From positions 186,001 to 250,000 of the forward strand of contig NZ_JAOQJT010000001.1 of the NCBI RefSeq assembly GCF_025567285.1: DNA of 64,000 nucleotides, written 5' to 3'. Numbering within the stretch: the stretch's first letter is position 1; every line of letters begins with the position of its first letter. The notes below the pieces were generated by a model. That model made no database searches, was not told the origin of the DNA, and saw nothing but the letters and a program-made list of their open reading frames with translations. The translations under genes and the position numbers were made by a program. The stretch comes from Coprococcus aceti. Its GTDB lineage: Bacteria > Bacillota > Clostridia > Lachnospirales > Lachnospiraceae. Below are positions 25,307 through 34,183 of the stretch, one piece after another.

Positions 25307-27025
25307 CTACTTTGATGCCTTCTCTGCCTTGATAACCGCCTGGAATTCCTTCATATCCTTTGCGATCTCTCCGCTTAATGCCAGCAGACAGATAAGGTTC
25401 GGAATCGCCATGAGCGCATTCGCTATATCTGAGAAGTTCCATACAAGATCCAGTGATATCGTCGCGCCTACGTATACAACGAGCGAGAACCCTATCCTGT
25501 ATATCATATTGTACTTGTGTGACTTGAACAGATACTCAAATGCCTTCTCTCCGTGATACTCCCATCCAAGGATCGTGGAGAATGCGAAGAGCACAATTCC
25601 TATAGTTACGAGCCAGCCTCCCACCTTGCCAAGTGCAGAGCCAAATGACAGTATCGTGAGAGCTGCACCTTTTATAACAGTTGAGCAGGCAAATGTTCCA
25701 TCCTCAGCAAATGTATAATGGTTTCCGGCTGCATCAGTCCATGTACCGGTAAGACTTCCTATGGCTGCCTGACTCTCCTCCACCGCAAGCTCACTTGCAA
25801 GCTTTGTATTCTCATCCTTGTTGAGTTCGTCGGATGGAAGGACTGAAAGCATCAGGGTATTTGACGAATTGGATGTATCTGTCAGAATGAGCTGGTCATC
25901 TGTGAATTCATATGTATAATCCGTTGTGGTAGTCTTGTTGTCGGAATCAACAGCCTCCACAGTAACCTCCGTTCCGCTCACCTGATAGCTGCCCTTTGTG
26001 CTGTTCTCCGTGATTCCAAGCACACCCGATGATGCAATACAGAGACCTGTGATGGTACAGACTACTATGGTATCCCAGAATGTACCTGTCATATTGATGT
26101 AACCCTGACGGACAGGATTGTCTGTTGTGGCAGCTGCCGCCGTGATGGCCGCAGAGCCCATTCCAGCTTCATTTGAGAATACTCCTCTGGCAACACCGAA
26201 TCTCATGGCGTTCATCATAGCTGCTGTGATCGTACCACACAGACCGCCACCGACTGCCTTGACTGAGAATGCCATCTTGAATATCATGGCAACTCCTGAC
26301 GGAAGATTCTGGATATTGATGATTATTACAATAAGTCCGGCTACAACATAGAATATCGCCATCAAAGGAACAACAACTGATGACACCTTAGATATAGTCT
26401 TGATTCCTCCAACTATTATAAGAAGGGCAAAAACCGTAAGTATGATTCCTGTAACATATGTAGGCACGCTGAATGTACTGCTAAGAGATTCAGATATGGA
26501 ATTGGCCTGTGTCATATTTCCTATTCCAAATGAGGCGATGACTGCAAAGAGTGCGAACAGCCAGCCCAGCACTGCGCCGAACTTCTTATGCTTGAATGCT
26601 TTCTTCATAGTGTACATAGGACCGCCGCTCATCTCGCCCTTGGCATTCACCTCACGATACTTGATAGCAAGCATACACTCTGAGAACTTGGATGTCATAC
26701 CAAATGCTGCGGATATCCACATCCACACCAGTGCTCCCGGACCTCCCGATACCATGGCCGTTGCAACACCAACGATATTTCCCGTTCCTATGGTTGCAGC
26801 AAGCGCGGTGGTCAGTGCCGAAAATGGTGACACGTCTCCGGTTCCTCTGCTCTTTGTCCTTGCCTCCTTGCTAAGTGTACTCTTCAGCGCATAGCCGAGA
26901 TTCCTCCAAGGAAGAAATCCTGTTCTGATCGTCAGAAATATTCCCGTTCCAACCAGAAGCACCAGCATGACCGGTCCCCAGACAAATCCATCCACCGCCG
27001 ACACGATCTCATTTAACTTTTCCAT
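25307..27025 (-). CDS. AGCS-family alanine/glycine:cation symporter with an inserted soluble domain
   Basis: A protein of about 572 residues; AGCS carriers are usually 440-490. The core is typical: FVWGPVMLVLLVGTGIFLTI, GTGNIVGVATAMVSGGPGAL, GGPMYTMKKAF, GVFSNEAGMGSAAITAAAA, TGTFWDTIVVCTITGLCI. The C-terminal spans begin GWLVTIGIVLFAFSTILGWE. Such proteins import alanine or glycine with sodium. Between GVLGITEN and GAALTILSF about 118 residues are inserted (bases about 25665-26020). The insert is rich in Thr and Asp and has beta-like strands (DYTYEFTDDQLILTDTSN, TGTWTDAAGNHYTFAEDGTF) resembling DUF5640-like lipocalin folds. The start follows AGGAGG. Confidence 0.9.
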   Translation of the reverse strand: MEKLNEIVSAVDGFVWGPVMLVLLVGTGIFLTIRTGFLPWRNLGYALKSTLSKEARTKSRGTGDVSPFSALTTALAATIGTGNIVGVATAMVSGGPGALVWMWISAAFGMTSKFSECMLAIKYREVNAKGEMSGGPMYTMKKAFKHKKFGAVLGWLFALFAVIASFGIGNMTQANSISESLSSTFSVPTYVTGIILTVFALLIIVGGIKTISKVSSVVVPLMAIFYVVAGLIVIIINIQNLPSGVAMIFKMAFSVKAVGGGLCGTITAAMMNAMRFGVARGVFSNEAGMGSAAITAAAATTDNPVRQGYINMTGTFWDTIVVCTITGLCIASSGVLGITENSTKGSYQVSGTEVTVEAVDSDNKTTTTDYTYEFTDDQLILTDTSNSSNTLMLSVLPSDELNKDENTKLASELAVEESQAAIGSLTGTWTDAAGNHYTFAEDGTFACSTVIKGAALTILSFGSALGKVGGWLVTIGIVLFAFSTILGWEYHGEKAFEYLFKSHKYNMIYRIGFSLVVYVGATISLDLVWNFSDIANALMAIPNLICLLALSGEIAKDMKEFQAVIKAEKASK

Positions 27026-27220
27026 ACAACCGCCTCCTCTTTCCAGGTTATCCATATCATCCGACCCGGCACTCCCCTCATTTTTGTCCCGAATCAGTTT
27101 ATATACCCGTAAATTTACTGTATTTTTGTCACAAAGTCCAGAGTATTGTGGTGTTATGGTTATTTTCCTTTATTAATTAAGTTATGCGGGCGCTTGGCGA
27201 AATATTATGCGGTGTGGTGG

Positions 27221-28426
27221 TCATTTAAAGTTCACCGTTATCGGGCATATCTCCGCCTTGGTTCCAACTCTCATATCGGGGCCAAACACACCGACTCCGG
27301 ATGTCACTATGTTGTGCATGCCGTCAACATTCAGGTAACCGCAGGAATTTTCCCACATCATCGCCACAAGGATGTTGCCTGGGAACATTTGTCCGTCATG
27401 GGTGTGTCCACACAGATCCATATCCACACCTGCCGACGACAGCTCCTCCAGCTCCTTTGGCTCATGATCAAGGATTATGATAGGTTTTGATTTGTCCATA
27501 TTTTTCGTGATCTCGTCTGCGGATACTCTGTCTGTGACTCCATTTCCCGGTCTGTGGGCATCGCGGCGGCCATAGATGTATATGGAATCGTTTATCAGCA
27601 CTCCCTCATCACGAAGAAGTGTGATTCCCGCTTTCTCTATAAACTCGTCCATCTCAGGGCTGCTGGTCTTCTCCTTCTGTCCGCCAAATGTAAATCCGGC
27701 AAGCACCTGCTCCTGTATATCATGGTTGCCGTAGCAGGCATACACTCCATACTTTGATTTGATCCCCCGGAGTATTTTCTCAAGCTTCTCCGGCTGGTCA
27801 ACGGCTTCCCATTCGTTGTCAAATATATCACCCGCTATCAGCACCAGATCTGCGTCCTGCTTATTTATAGAATTCACTATTCTTTGAACCTGCCTGACGC
27901 CTATGTTGTATCCAAGATGAAGATCTGCAACCAGCACTATCTTCATGGAATCCATCTTCTGACCATTCTCATCCTGTGCTTCCTTATTGATGGTCACATC
28001 ATAAGGCGTCACCCGCACAAGTCTCGCATTTACCACTCCCCAGAATGATATACACATGATAAGTGTTGCGCACGCACAGCCCACTATCCTGCGTACCCTC
28101 GGCACGCATATCTTATCTTTGCTCACTCTGAATACATGAAGCAGAAGGAATCTTCCAAGCTCAGCTATCACTATGAAAAATATCATATACAGCAGAACGC
28201 CCAGCCAGTAATTGCCCACCAGCTTCATGCCACGTCTGAACCTTCCCTGTGGCAGGAAGAATGCGATCACCAGCGCCGACGCCAGAAATGCGTATAGCAC
28301 TATCGGGACTATCCAGCCCTTCTTGCCTTTGAGTTTCGGGAAATATGCCTGTACCCAACCCTTTATTCTCCAGAACAAATATATATTTAACGCTATGTAA
28401 AAAGGCGCAATAAAAATTGCTATCAT
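27221..28426 (-). CDS. Membrane-anchored metallophosphoesterase (YkuE/YaeI type)
   Basis: A 401-residue protein. The N-terminal 140 residues hold about four membrane helices (IAIFIAPFYIALNIYLFW, WIVPIVLYAFLASALVIAFF, LGVLLYMIFFIVIAEL, IVGCACATLIMCISFWG). A calcineurin-like phosphoesterase domain follows with all metal-binding blocks: VLVADLHLGYN, LVLIAGDIFDNEW, YACYGNHDIQEQ, IILDHEPKEL, MDLCGHTHDGQMFPGN. It probably faces outward and acts on a phosphodiester or UDP-sugar/lipid substrate, as for YaeI/YkuE proteins; the real substrate is unknown. The start at 28426 follows AAAGGAG, better than the upstream ATG at 28465. A possible promoter (TTGTGT, 17 bases, TATATT) lies at 28503-28531. Confidence 0.88.
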   Translation of the reverse strand: MIAIFIAPFYIALNIYLFWRIKGWVQAYFPKLKGKKGWIVPIVLYAFLASALVIAFFLPQGRFRRGMKLVGNYWLGVLLYMIFFIVIAELGRFLLLHVFRVSKDKICVPRVRRIVGCACATLIMCISFWGVVNARLVRVTPYDVTINKEAQDENGQKMDSMKIVLVADLHLGYNIGVRQVQRIVNSINKQDADLVLIAGDIFDNEWEAVDQPEKLEKILRGIKSKYGVYACYGNHDIQEQVLAGFTFGGQKEKTSSPEMDEFIEKAGITLLRDEGVLINDSIYIYGRRDAHRPGNGVTDRVSADEITKNMDKSKPIIILDHEPKELEELSSAGVDMDLCGHTHDGQMFPGNILVAMMWENSCGYLNVDGMHNIVTSGVGVFGPDMRVGTKAEICPITVNFK

Positions 28427-28619
28427 CTTTTTTCTCCTTTGTTTTTCTGACTGGCCAATATACATATTGACGGCAGTCCTTTGTACGATTTATTCATACA
28501 ATAATATACTCCCAACACCACACATACACAAACTTAATAAATCGTAATTCCACCGTCATCCCCTAATATCCAAATATATTTAAAGAAAGTACAAAATTTT
28601 CCTAAATCACATAAAAATA

Positions 28620-28661
28620 GCCCGAAAGATACAAAATCTTTAAGATTTGTACCTTTCGGGC
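28620..28661 (-). terminator. Rho-independent terminator of ileS
   Basis: A long stem (GCCCGAAAGATACAAATCTT pairing with its near-complement, one mismatch) followed on the minus strand by CTATTTTTATG. Confidence 0.85.
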
Positions 28662-28726
28662 CGTATTCTCTTGATCAGGGATAATTTTTTCCAAAATGCC
28701 TGTTTTAAACCCTAATATTATATCCC

Positions 28727-31700
28727 TTAGTCGTTCTTCTTCACTCCGAGAGTTACCTTCTCGCCGTTGATGTTCCACTCCTTAGAGTAACCATCAACTG
28801 AACCGGTGATGATCTCTGTTGCCATAACGTCGCCGATGATGGCATCTGCATTTGATGAAATGATGTCTTTTGCCTTCTGGCTTCCGTCTGCGTATACAGT
28901 GATCTTGTCCATAACCTCGAATCCAGCCTCTTTTCTCATAGTCTGAACCTTGGATACTATCTCACGGACAAATCCTTCCTCAAGAAGCTCCTCTGACAGA
29001 TTTGTGTCGATGACTACTGTCACACCGCCGTCTGCCTCAGATACGAAACCGTCCATCTGAGCCATGTCGATCAGAAGATCAGCCTCAGTGAGTACGATCT
29101 CCTCTCCGTCTGCCTCAAACTTCAGAGCGCCCTCTGCCTTGAGCTCTGCCATGGCTGCGTTGCCATCCAGTGCTGACAGATGCTCCTTGATCTTGCCAAG
29201 GTGCTTGCCGTACTTAGGTCCGACTGTACGAAGCTGTGGCTTGAAGCTGTATGTTGTGTAAGCGCTTACATCATCATCGAACTCAACATTCTTCACGTTC
29301 AGCTCATCCTCGATGATAGCCTTCTCCTCGCCGAAAAGCTTCTTGTCAGCCTTGACATACATCTTGCCGATTGGCTGTCTGTTCTTGATATTTGCTGTAT
29401 TTCTTGCTGCACGTCCCAGAACTACGATCTTCAGGATCTCGTCCATAGCAACCTCAAGCTCTGGATCGATCATCTTCTCATCCACCTCAGGGAATGAGCA
29501 CAGATGAACTGAGAGAGGTGCATCCTTGTCTATATTTCTAACCAGATTCTGGTAAATATCCTCTGCCATGAATGGGAGCATAGGAGCTACTGTCTGTGCG
29601 ATCGTAACGAGCGCTGTGTAAAGTGTCATGTAAGCATTTACCTTGTCCTGCTCCATGCCCTTTGCCCAGTATCTCTCACGTCCACGACGGACATACCAGT
29701 TACTCATGTCATCCACGAACTCCTCGAGAACTCTTGTTGTCTCAGGAATCTTGTATGCGCCAAGGTTTGCGTCAACTGCCTTGACTGTTGAGTTCAGCTT
29801 GGACAGAAGCCACTTATCCATAAGTGACAGCTTGTCGTACTCTAGCTCATGCTCAAGTGGATTGAAGTTGTCTATATTTGCATAGAGTACATAGAACGCA
29901 TATGTGTTCCACAGTGTACCCATGAACTTTCTCTGACACTCAACAACTGCATCCTCATGGAATCTGTTAGGAAGCCATGGTGCTGAATTGCTGTAGAAGT
30001 ACCATCTGATGGCATCTGCACCGTACTTGTTCAGAGCATCCATAGGATCTACAGCATTTCCCTTGGACTTACTCATCTTCTGTCCGTCCTTATCCTGGAC
30101 ATGTCCGAGAACGATTACGTTCTTAAACGGAGCCTTGTCGAACAGCAGCGTTGAGATCGCCATAAGTGAGTAGAACCATCCTCTTGTCTGGTCAACAGCC
30201 TCACTGATGAAATCAGCAGGGAAGTGCTTCTCAAATATATCCTGATTCTCAAATGGATAGTGCCACTGTGCAAATGGCATTGATCCTGAATCGAACCAGC
30301 AGTCGATAACCTCTGTGACTCTGTGCATCTGCTTGCCACACTCAGGACACTTGATAGTTACAGCGTCGATGAACGGACGGTGAAGCTCGATGTCCTCAGG
30401 GCAGTTGTCACTCATTGAGCGGAGCTCTTCCTTTGATCCGATGGCATGTCTGCAGCCGCACTCACACTCCCAGATGTTCAGCGGAGTACCCCAGTAACGA
30501 TTTCTTGAAAGTCCCCAGTCCTGAACATTCTTCAGCCAGTCGCCAAAACGTCCCTTACCGATGCTCTCCGGGATCCAGTTTACAGTGTCATTATTCTTAA
30601 CCAGCTTGTCTCTGACTGCTGTCATCTTGATGAACCATGTATCTCTTGCGTAATAGATAAGTGGTGTGTCACATCTCCAGCAGTGTGGATACTCATGCTC
30701 GAACTTAGGCGCATCGAAGAGAAGTCCTCTTGCGTCCAGATCCTTGAGTACCTCAGGATCTGCATCCTTTACGAACATTCCGGCAAATGGAGTCTCCTCA
30801 GTGAGGTCACCCTTGCCATCTACAAACTGTACAAATGGAAGATCGTAGTTTCTTCCGACATTTGCATCGTCCTCACCAAATGCAGGTGCGATATGAACGA
30901 TACCGGTACCATCTGTCATAGTTACATAAGTGTCACATGTGATGAAGTGGCCCTTCTTGTGCTGCTTCTCACATACAGGCTTTACGCACTCATAGAGTGG
31001 CTCATACTCCTTGTACTCAAGATCCTTACCGACATATGTCTCAAGAACCTCGTATGCAGGAACTGCTGCCTGATCGTCTGCTGCTTCCTTTGCAAGACCG
31101 CCGAGAACCTTGTCTGCAAGTGCCTGTGCAAGATAATATGTGTAGCCGTCTGCTGCCTTAACCTTCACGTATGTCTCATCTGGATTTACACAGAGTGCTA
31201 CGTTTGAAGGAAGTGTCCAAGGTGTTGTTGTCCATGCGAGGAAATATGCATCCTCTCCGATAACCTTGAATCTTACTACTGCTGAACGCTCCTTGACTGT
31301 CTTATATCCCTGTGCAACCTCATGGCTTGAAAGAGGTGTACCACATCTTGGGCAGTAAGGCACGATCTTGAAGCCTTTGTACAGAAGTCCCTGATCCCAG
31401 ATCTTCTTCAGTGCCCACCACTCTGACTCGATGAAGTCATCATGGTATGTTACATATGGGTTGTCCATATCAGCCCAGAAACCAACCTTGCCTGAGAACT
31501 CTTCCCACATGCCTTTATATTTCCATACGGACTCCTTACATTTCTGGATAAATGGCTCCAGTCCGTACTCCTCTATCTGCTCCTTGCCGTCGATTCCCAA
31601 GAGCTTCTCAACCTCGAGCTCAACAGGCAGACCGTGTGTATCCCATCCGGCCTTTCTGACTACGTTATGTCCCTTCATTGTCTGATATCTAGGGATCATA

Positions 31701-31897
31701 TCCTTGATTACACGTGTGAGAACGTGTCCGATATGTGGCTTACCATTTGCTGTTGGAGGGCCATCATAGAATGTGTATGTTGGCAGATCCTTTGTCTCTT
31801 CAACACTCTTCTCAAATACCTGATTTTCTTTCCAGAAGTCCAATACCTTCTGCTCTCTGTTTACGAATTCCAGTTTAGTCGAAACCTTGTCGTACAT
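28727..31897 (-). CDS. ileS: Isoleucyl-tRNA synthetase, long (IleS2-like) form
   Basis: A 1056-residue class I synthetase that charges tRNA-Ile. The HIGH motif is in PPTANGKPHIGHVLTRV and the KMSKS motif in GQKMSKSKGNAVDPMDAL. The editing domain is present (AWTTTPWTLPSNVAL, MTDGTGIVHIAPAFGEDD), as is a Cys-containing insert (CECGCRH, CPECGKQMHRVTEVIDCWFD). The length and the WDTHGLPVELEVEKLLG style fit the eukaryote-like IleS2 type, which in other bacteria tolerates mupirocin; that property is not shown here. GGAAAG precedes the start. Expression is under a T-box leader. Codon use is biased as in highly expressed genes. Confidence 0.96.
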   Translation of the reverse strand: MYDKVSTKLEFVNREQKVLDFWKENQVFEKSVEETKDLPTYTFYDGPPTANGKPHIGHVLTRVIKDMIPRYQTMKGHNVVRKAGWDTHGLPVELEVEKLLGIDGKEQIEEYGLEPFIQKCKESVWKYKGMWEEFSGKVGFWADMDNPYVTYHDDFIESEWWALKKIWDQGLLYKGFKIVPYCPRCGTPLSSHEVAQGYKTVKERSAVVRFKVIGEDAYFLAWTTTPWTLPSNVALCVNPDETYVKVKAADGYTYYLAQALADKVLGGLAKEAADDQAAVPAYEVLETYVGKDLEYKEYEPLYECVKPVCEKQHKKGHFITCDTYVTMTDGTGIVHIAPAFGEDDANVGRNYDLPFVQFVDGKGDLTEETPFAGMFVKDADPEVLKDLDARGLLFDAPKFEHEYPHCWRCDTPLIYYARDTWFIKMTAVRDKLVKNNDTVNWIPESIGKGRFGDWLKNVQDWGLSRNRYWGTPLNIWECECGCRHAIGSKEELRSMSDNCPEDIELHRPFIDAVTIKCPECGKQMHRVTEVIDCWFDSGSMPFAQWHYPFENQDIFEKHFPADFISEAVDQTRGWFYSLMAISTLLFDKAPFKNVIVLGHVQDKDGQKMSKSKGNAVDPMDALNKYGADAIRWYFYSNSAPWLPNRFHEDAVVECQRKFMGTLWNTYAFYVLYANIDNFNPLEHELEYDKLSLMDKWLLSKLNSTVKAVDANLGAYKIPETTRVLEEFVDDMSNWYVRRGRERYWAKGMEQDKVNAYMTLYTALVTIAQTVAPMLPFMAEDIYQNLVRNIDKDAPLSVHLCSFPEVDEKMIDPELEVAMDEILKIVVLGRAARNTANIKNRQPIGKMYVKADKKLFGEEKAIIEDELNVKNVEFDDDVSAYTTYSFKPQLRTVGPKYGKHLGKIKEHLSALDGNAAMAELKAEGALKFEADGEEIVLTEADLLIDMAQMDGFVSEADGGVTVVIDTNLSEELLEEGFVREIVSKVQTMRKEAGFEVMDKITVYADGSQKAKDIISSNADAIIGDVMATEIITGSVDGYSKEWNINGEKVTLGVKKND

Positions 31898-31924
31898 GTC
31901 GTCTTTCCTTTCTGTGATAAATAT

Positions 31925-31962
31925 AAAAAAGCCCTTCGTCGTAATCAGGACGAAGGGCTTTG
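31925..31962 (-). terminator. Regulated (attenuator) terminator of the ileS T-box
   Basis: AAAGCCCTTCGTC pairs perfectly with GACGAAGGGCTTT (13 base pairs), followed on the minus strand by TTTTTTATATT. Its 5' arm lies just after the T-box sequence, so antiterminator formation would prevent the stem. Confidence 0.9.
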
Positions 31963-32217
31963 AGTTCGTTATACCACCTATTACTTACATACTAACATAT
32001 GCGCTCCCCTTAACGCAGGAAATACGTCAGAGCCTACTTGAGCAAATCTCTTTTGGTCTGCAACTCCAGAGTGATATTCCGAAAGTCTCTACTGTCACCG
32101 GGCTCGCACCGCCCCCGGCTCGCTGCTGATCTCGCAGACTCCGTACTGTCTCTGTCATCGTTTTTAACTTATATGATCCAGAAACCCGCCTGTATAAGCC
32201 ATTTCTGAACCTATCCA
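31926..32217 (-). promoter_or_regulatory. T-box riboswitch, isoleucine-specific, leader of ileS
   Basis: The 380-base gap upstream of ileS is explained by this leader. The conserved T-box (AATAGGTGGTATAACGAA, minus strand, 31967-31985) is followed by the attenuator stem. The UGGU within it can pair with the 3' end of tRNA-Ile (discriminator A). A stem I with AGTA and a GC-rich distal arm lies further upstream, and the probable specifier codon AUC is at 32075-32073, followed by a purine. Uncharged tRNA-Ile would stabilise the antiterminator and turn ileS on. The exact 5' end is inferred from the promoter. Confidence 0.88.
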
Positions 32218-32223
32218 TTCATT

Positions 32224-32251
32224 AGTATAGCAAGTATTTGTGGTTTGTCAA
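32224..32251 (-). promoter_or_regulatory. Promoter of the ileS T-box transcript
   Basis: A perfect TTGACA and TATACT with 16-base spacing and a TGN extension before the -10. Predicted start near 32217. Confidence 0.78.
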
Positions 32252-32279
32252 TCGCAATATGCGCAAATAATTTACTATT

Positions 32280-32837
32280 CTACTTCTTTATAACCACATT
32301 CTTTGTTGTGCTCCATGCAGAATAGTAAGTTGTTTTTCCTACCTTCTTGAAGCTTCTGACTCTCACATAATATTTCTTCTTAGCCAATTTTGCTATTGTG
32401 ACATTTGACTTTTTAGCTCCGGTCACTTTTACAGTCTTTGCCTTGGCAAAATTGCTCTTTACAGAATACTGTATCTGATATCCTCCTACCTTGGAATTTA
32501 CCGACCACTTAACAGTCATCTTCTTTCCTGCCTTGTTCGTGGTCTTGGTAACCTTTGACGAAGTGATTCTCATAATGGTTTTCTGATTGCTGTCAGCCGC
32601 ATTGTAACTTGTCTTGCCTGCCGTCTTGCACGCAACAATCTTATATGTGTATACCGTTCCATTTTTAGCTGACTTATCTGTATAGCTAAGTATTGTGTTT
32701 TTGTCTATATAGGCCAGCTTGCTGTACTTTCCCTTTCCAGCCTTTCTGTATACGATATATCCACCAGCTCCATTATTAAGATACATATAAAAATTTCTTA
32801 CGTTTTTTATATTATCACCATGCATATACAAATACAA
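32280..32837 (-). pseudogene. Remnant of a secreted Fn3-type repeat protein
   Basis: A 185-residue frame without signal peptide or clear ribosome site. It consists of about one and a half fibronectin III-like modules: GAGGYIVYRKAGKGKYSKLA, NGTVYTYKIVACKTAGKTSY, then KVGGYQIQYSVKSNFAKA, and the ending KKYYVRVRSFKKVGKTTYYS. The last module is very similar to the C-terminus of the large secreted protein at 34184-39484, and both end NVVIKK/SVVIKK-like. The simplest reading is the tail of a duplicated large protein whose front was lost. Translation as a small protein cannot be excluded. Confidence 0.65.
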
Positions 32838-32942
32838 TTTGTTTTTTATGCATATTTACTACAAAACACGTTCGTATTTATCTAATATTTACAAAAATCT
32901 CATGAACTGAGAAATCAATCCTCAATCCATGAGATTTATTTT

Positions 32943-33932
32943 CTAATATACGTAGAGATCATAGTCTACAAGATACCACTTACCGCCAGTCTTTATAACT
33001 GTGTATATGATCTCGCCATCTGATTCGTCAGTAGATCCTTTTATCTTGACATCAAGGTCCACCTCGTAGCACTTGTCAACCGTCATGTCGACATCCAGCA
33101 TGTCAAATGTATCATTTACATCCTTAAGCTTATCCTCGTCATATTCCTTCTCTGATCGGTCCTCGACCTTGATACTCTTGACCTTGCCTACCTCATCTAC
33201 CATGTCGCTGACCTGCTCGTTGAATGTATCCTTGACATAGTCATCACTGCCTGTATAGCTTCTTATTCTGTTATACAGCTTGTAATATTCCTTGTCCATC
33301 AGATCAACCATGGCATCGGCATCGCCTTTTTCATAGGCTGTCACCAGCTTGTCTCCGACCTTCTTGGCACTTCTCTCACCGGAACCACCCGCCAGGATCA
33401 GAACAACGACTATTATCGCGATCAGGACTGCCGCTGCGATTCCTCCTATTATTGCTATAAGCTTCTTGTTCACCTTTTTACCCGGCTCCATAACACCCGG
33501 AGTCATGCCCGGCTGCTGGCTGTACTGTGGCTGCCCATACTGTGGCTGCCCAAATCCTCCATACTGTCCACCTGTCGGCTGGACATTTCCACCAAACTGC
33601 TGACCCTGACCGTACTGCGGCTGACCATACTGTGGCTGTCCAAATCCTCCATACTGTCCACCTGTCGACTGGACATTTCCACCAAACTGCTGACCCTGAC
33701 CGTACTGCGGCTGACCATACTGTGGCTGTCCAAATCCTCCATACTGTCCGCCCATCGGCTGTCCAAATCCACCCGGCTGCTGATTCTGCTGTGGCTGACC
33801 CGGGTTCGGCTGCCCTTGTGCACTGTTCTGCACCGGAGAAAATGCGCTCACTCCCGGAGTCGTGAGGACAGTAGTTCCCTCGTCCTCATCGTCGTCCATA
33901 TCATTAAATCCATTTACGTTATTCTCGTCCAT
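32943..33932 (-). CDS. Single-span membrane protein with Gly/Gln/Tyr-rich repeat tail, function unknown
   Basis: A 329-residue protein. Residues 1-150 are cytoplasmic low complexity; they contain a 30-residue repeat (GGQYGGFGQPQYGQPQYGQ, then GQQFGGNVQ) in about two and a half copies. A basic stretch and membrane helix follow (LIAIIGGIAAAVLIAIIVVVLIL). The outer domain of about 120 residues (KKVGDKLVTAYEKGDADAMV to GGKWYLVDYDLYVY) looks like an NTF2/DUF4878-type fold, as in the protein at 11215-11847. The start at 33932 (MDENNVNG) follows AAGGAG; the longer in-frame ATG at 34025 does not. No specific function is recognised. Confidence 0.78.
   Translation of the reverse strand: MDENNVNGFNDMDDDEDEGTTVLTTPGVSAFSPVQNSAQGQPNPGQPQQNQQPGGFGQPMGGQYGGFGQPQYGQPQYGQGQQFGGNVQSTGGQYGGFGQPQYGQPQYGQGQQFGGNVQPTGGQYGGFGQPQYGQPQYSQQPGMTPGVMEPGKKVNKKLIAIIGGIAAAVLIAIIVVVLILAGGSGERSAKKVGDKLVTAYEKGDADAMVDLMDKEYYKLYNRIRSYTGSDDYVKDTFNEQVSDMVDEVGKVKSIKVEDRSEKEYDEDKLKDVNDTFDMLDVDMTVDKCYEVDLDVKIKGSTDESDGEIIYTVIKTGGKWYLVDYDLYVY
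33551..33770 (-). repeat. 90-base in-frame tandem repeat in a membrane-protein gene
   Basis: CAAATCCTCCATACTGTCC recurs at 33551, 33641 and 33731, an exact period of 90 bases. The first two units are almost identical at the DNA level, so copy number is probably variable between strains. Confidence 0.9.
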
Positions 33933-34129
33933 CTTTCTCTCCTTATTCTGCTCATCCCTTTTGCTGCTCTGGAACAATAATGTTCCCATAGAATCATGGT
34001 AGCATTTTATGTCTGCCATGTCCAACCAAAAACATCACATTACCTCAATTTTTACACTTTATTACCTGTTTTCTTTCGCTATTATGTAATAAAAGGCGTT
34101 ATGATGATGAACACACAGAATAAAAAACA

Positions 34130-34167
34130 ATCCGCCACGGATACAGATTGTATCCATGGCGGATTCT
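34130..34167 (-). terminator. Rho-independent terminator of the large secreted protein gene
   Basis: AATCCGCCA-GGATACA and TGTATCC-TGGCGGATT form a long stem with one mismatch; on the minus strand it ends in TTGTTTTTTATT. Confidence 0.88.
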
Positions 34168-34183
34168 TCTATTCCTTTTGATA

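Noticed and set aside
32027..32218. 63-codon frame in the ileS leader as a leader peptide
   Set aside because: The region is explained by T-box stem I and the specifier loop; regulation by a leader peptide is not needed.
33551..33770. Mobile element or CRISPR from the 90-base repeats
   Set aside because: The repeats are in frame within a gene and encode a low-complexity protein tail.
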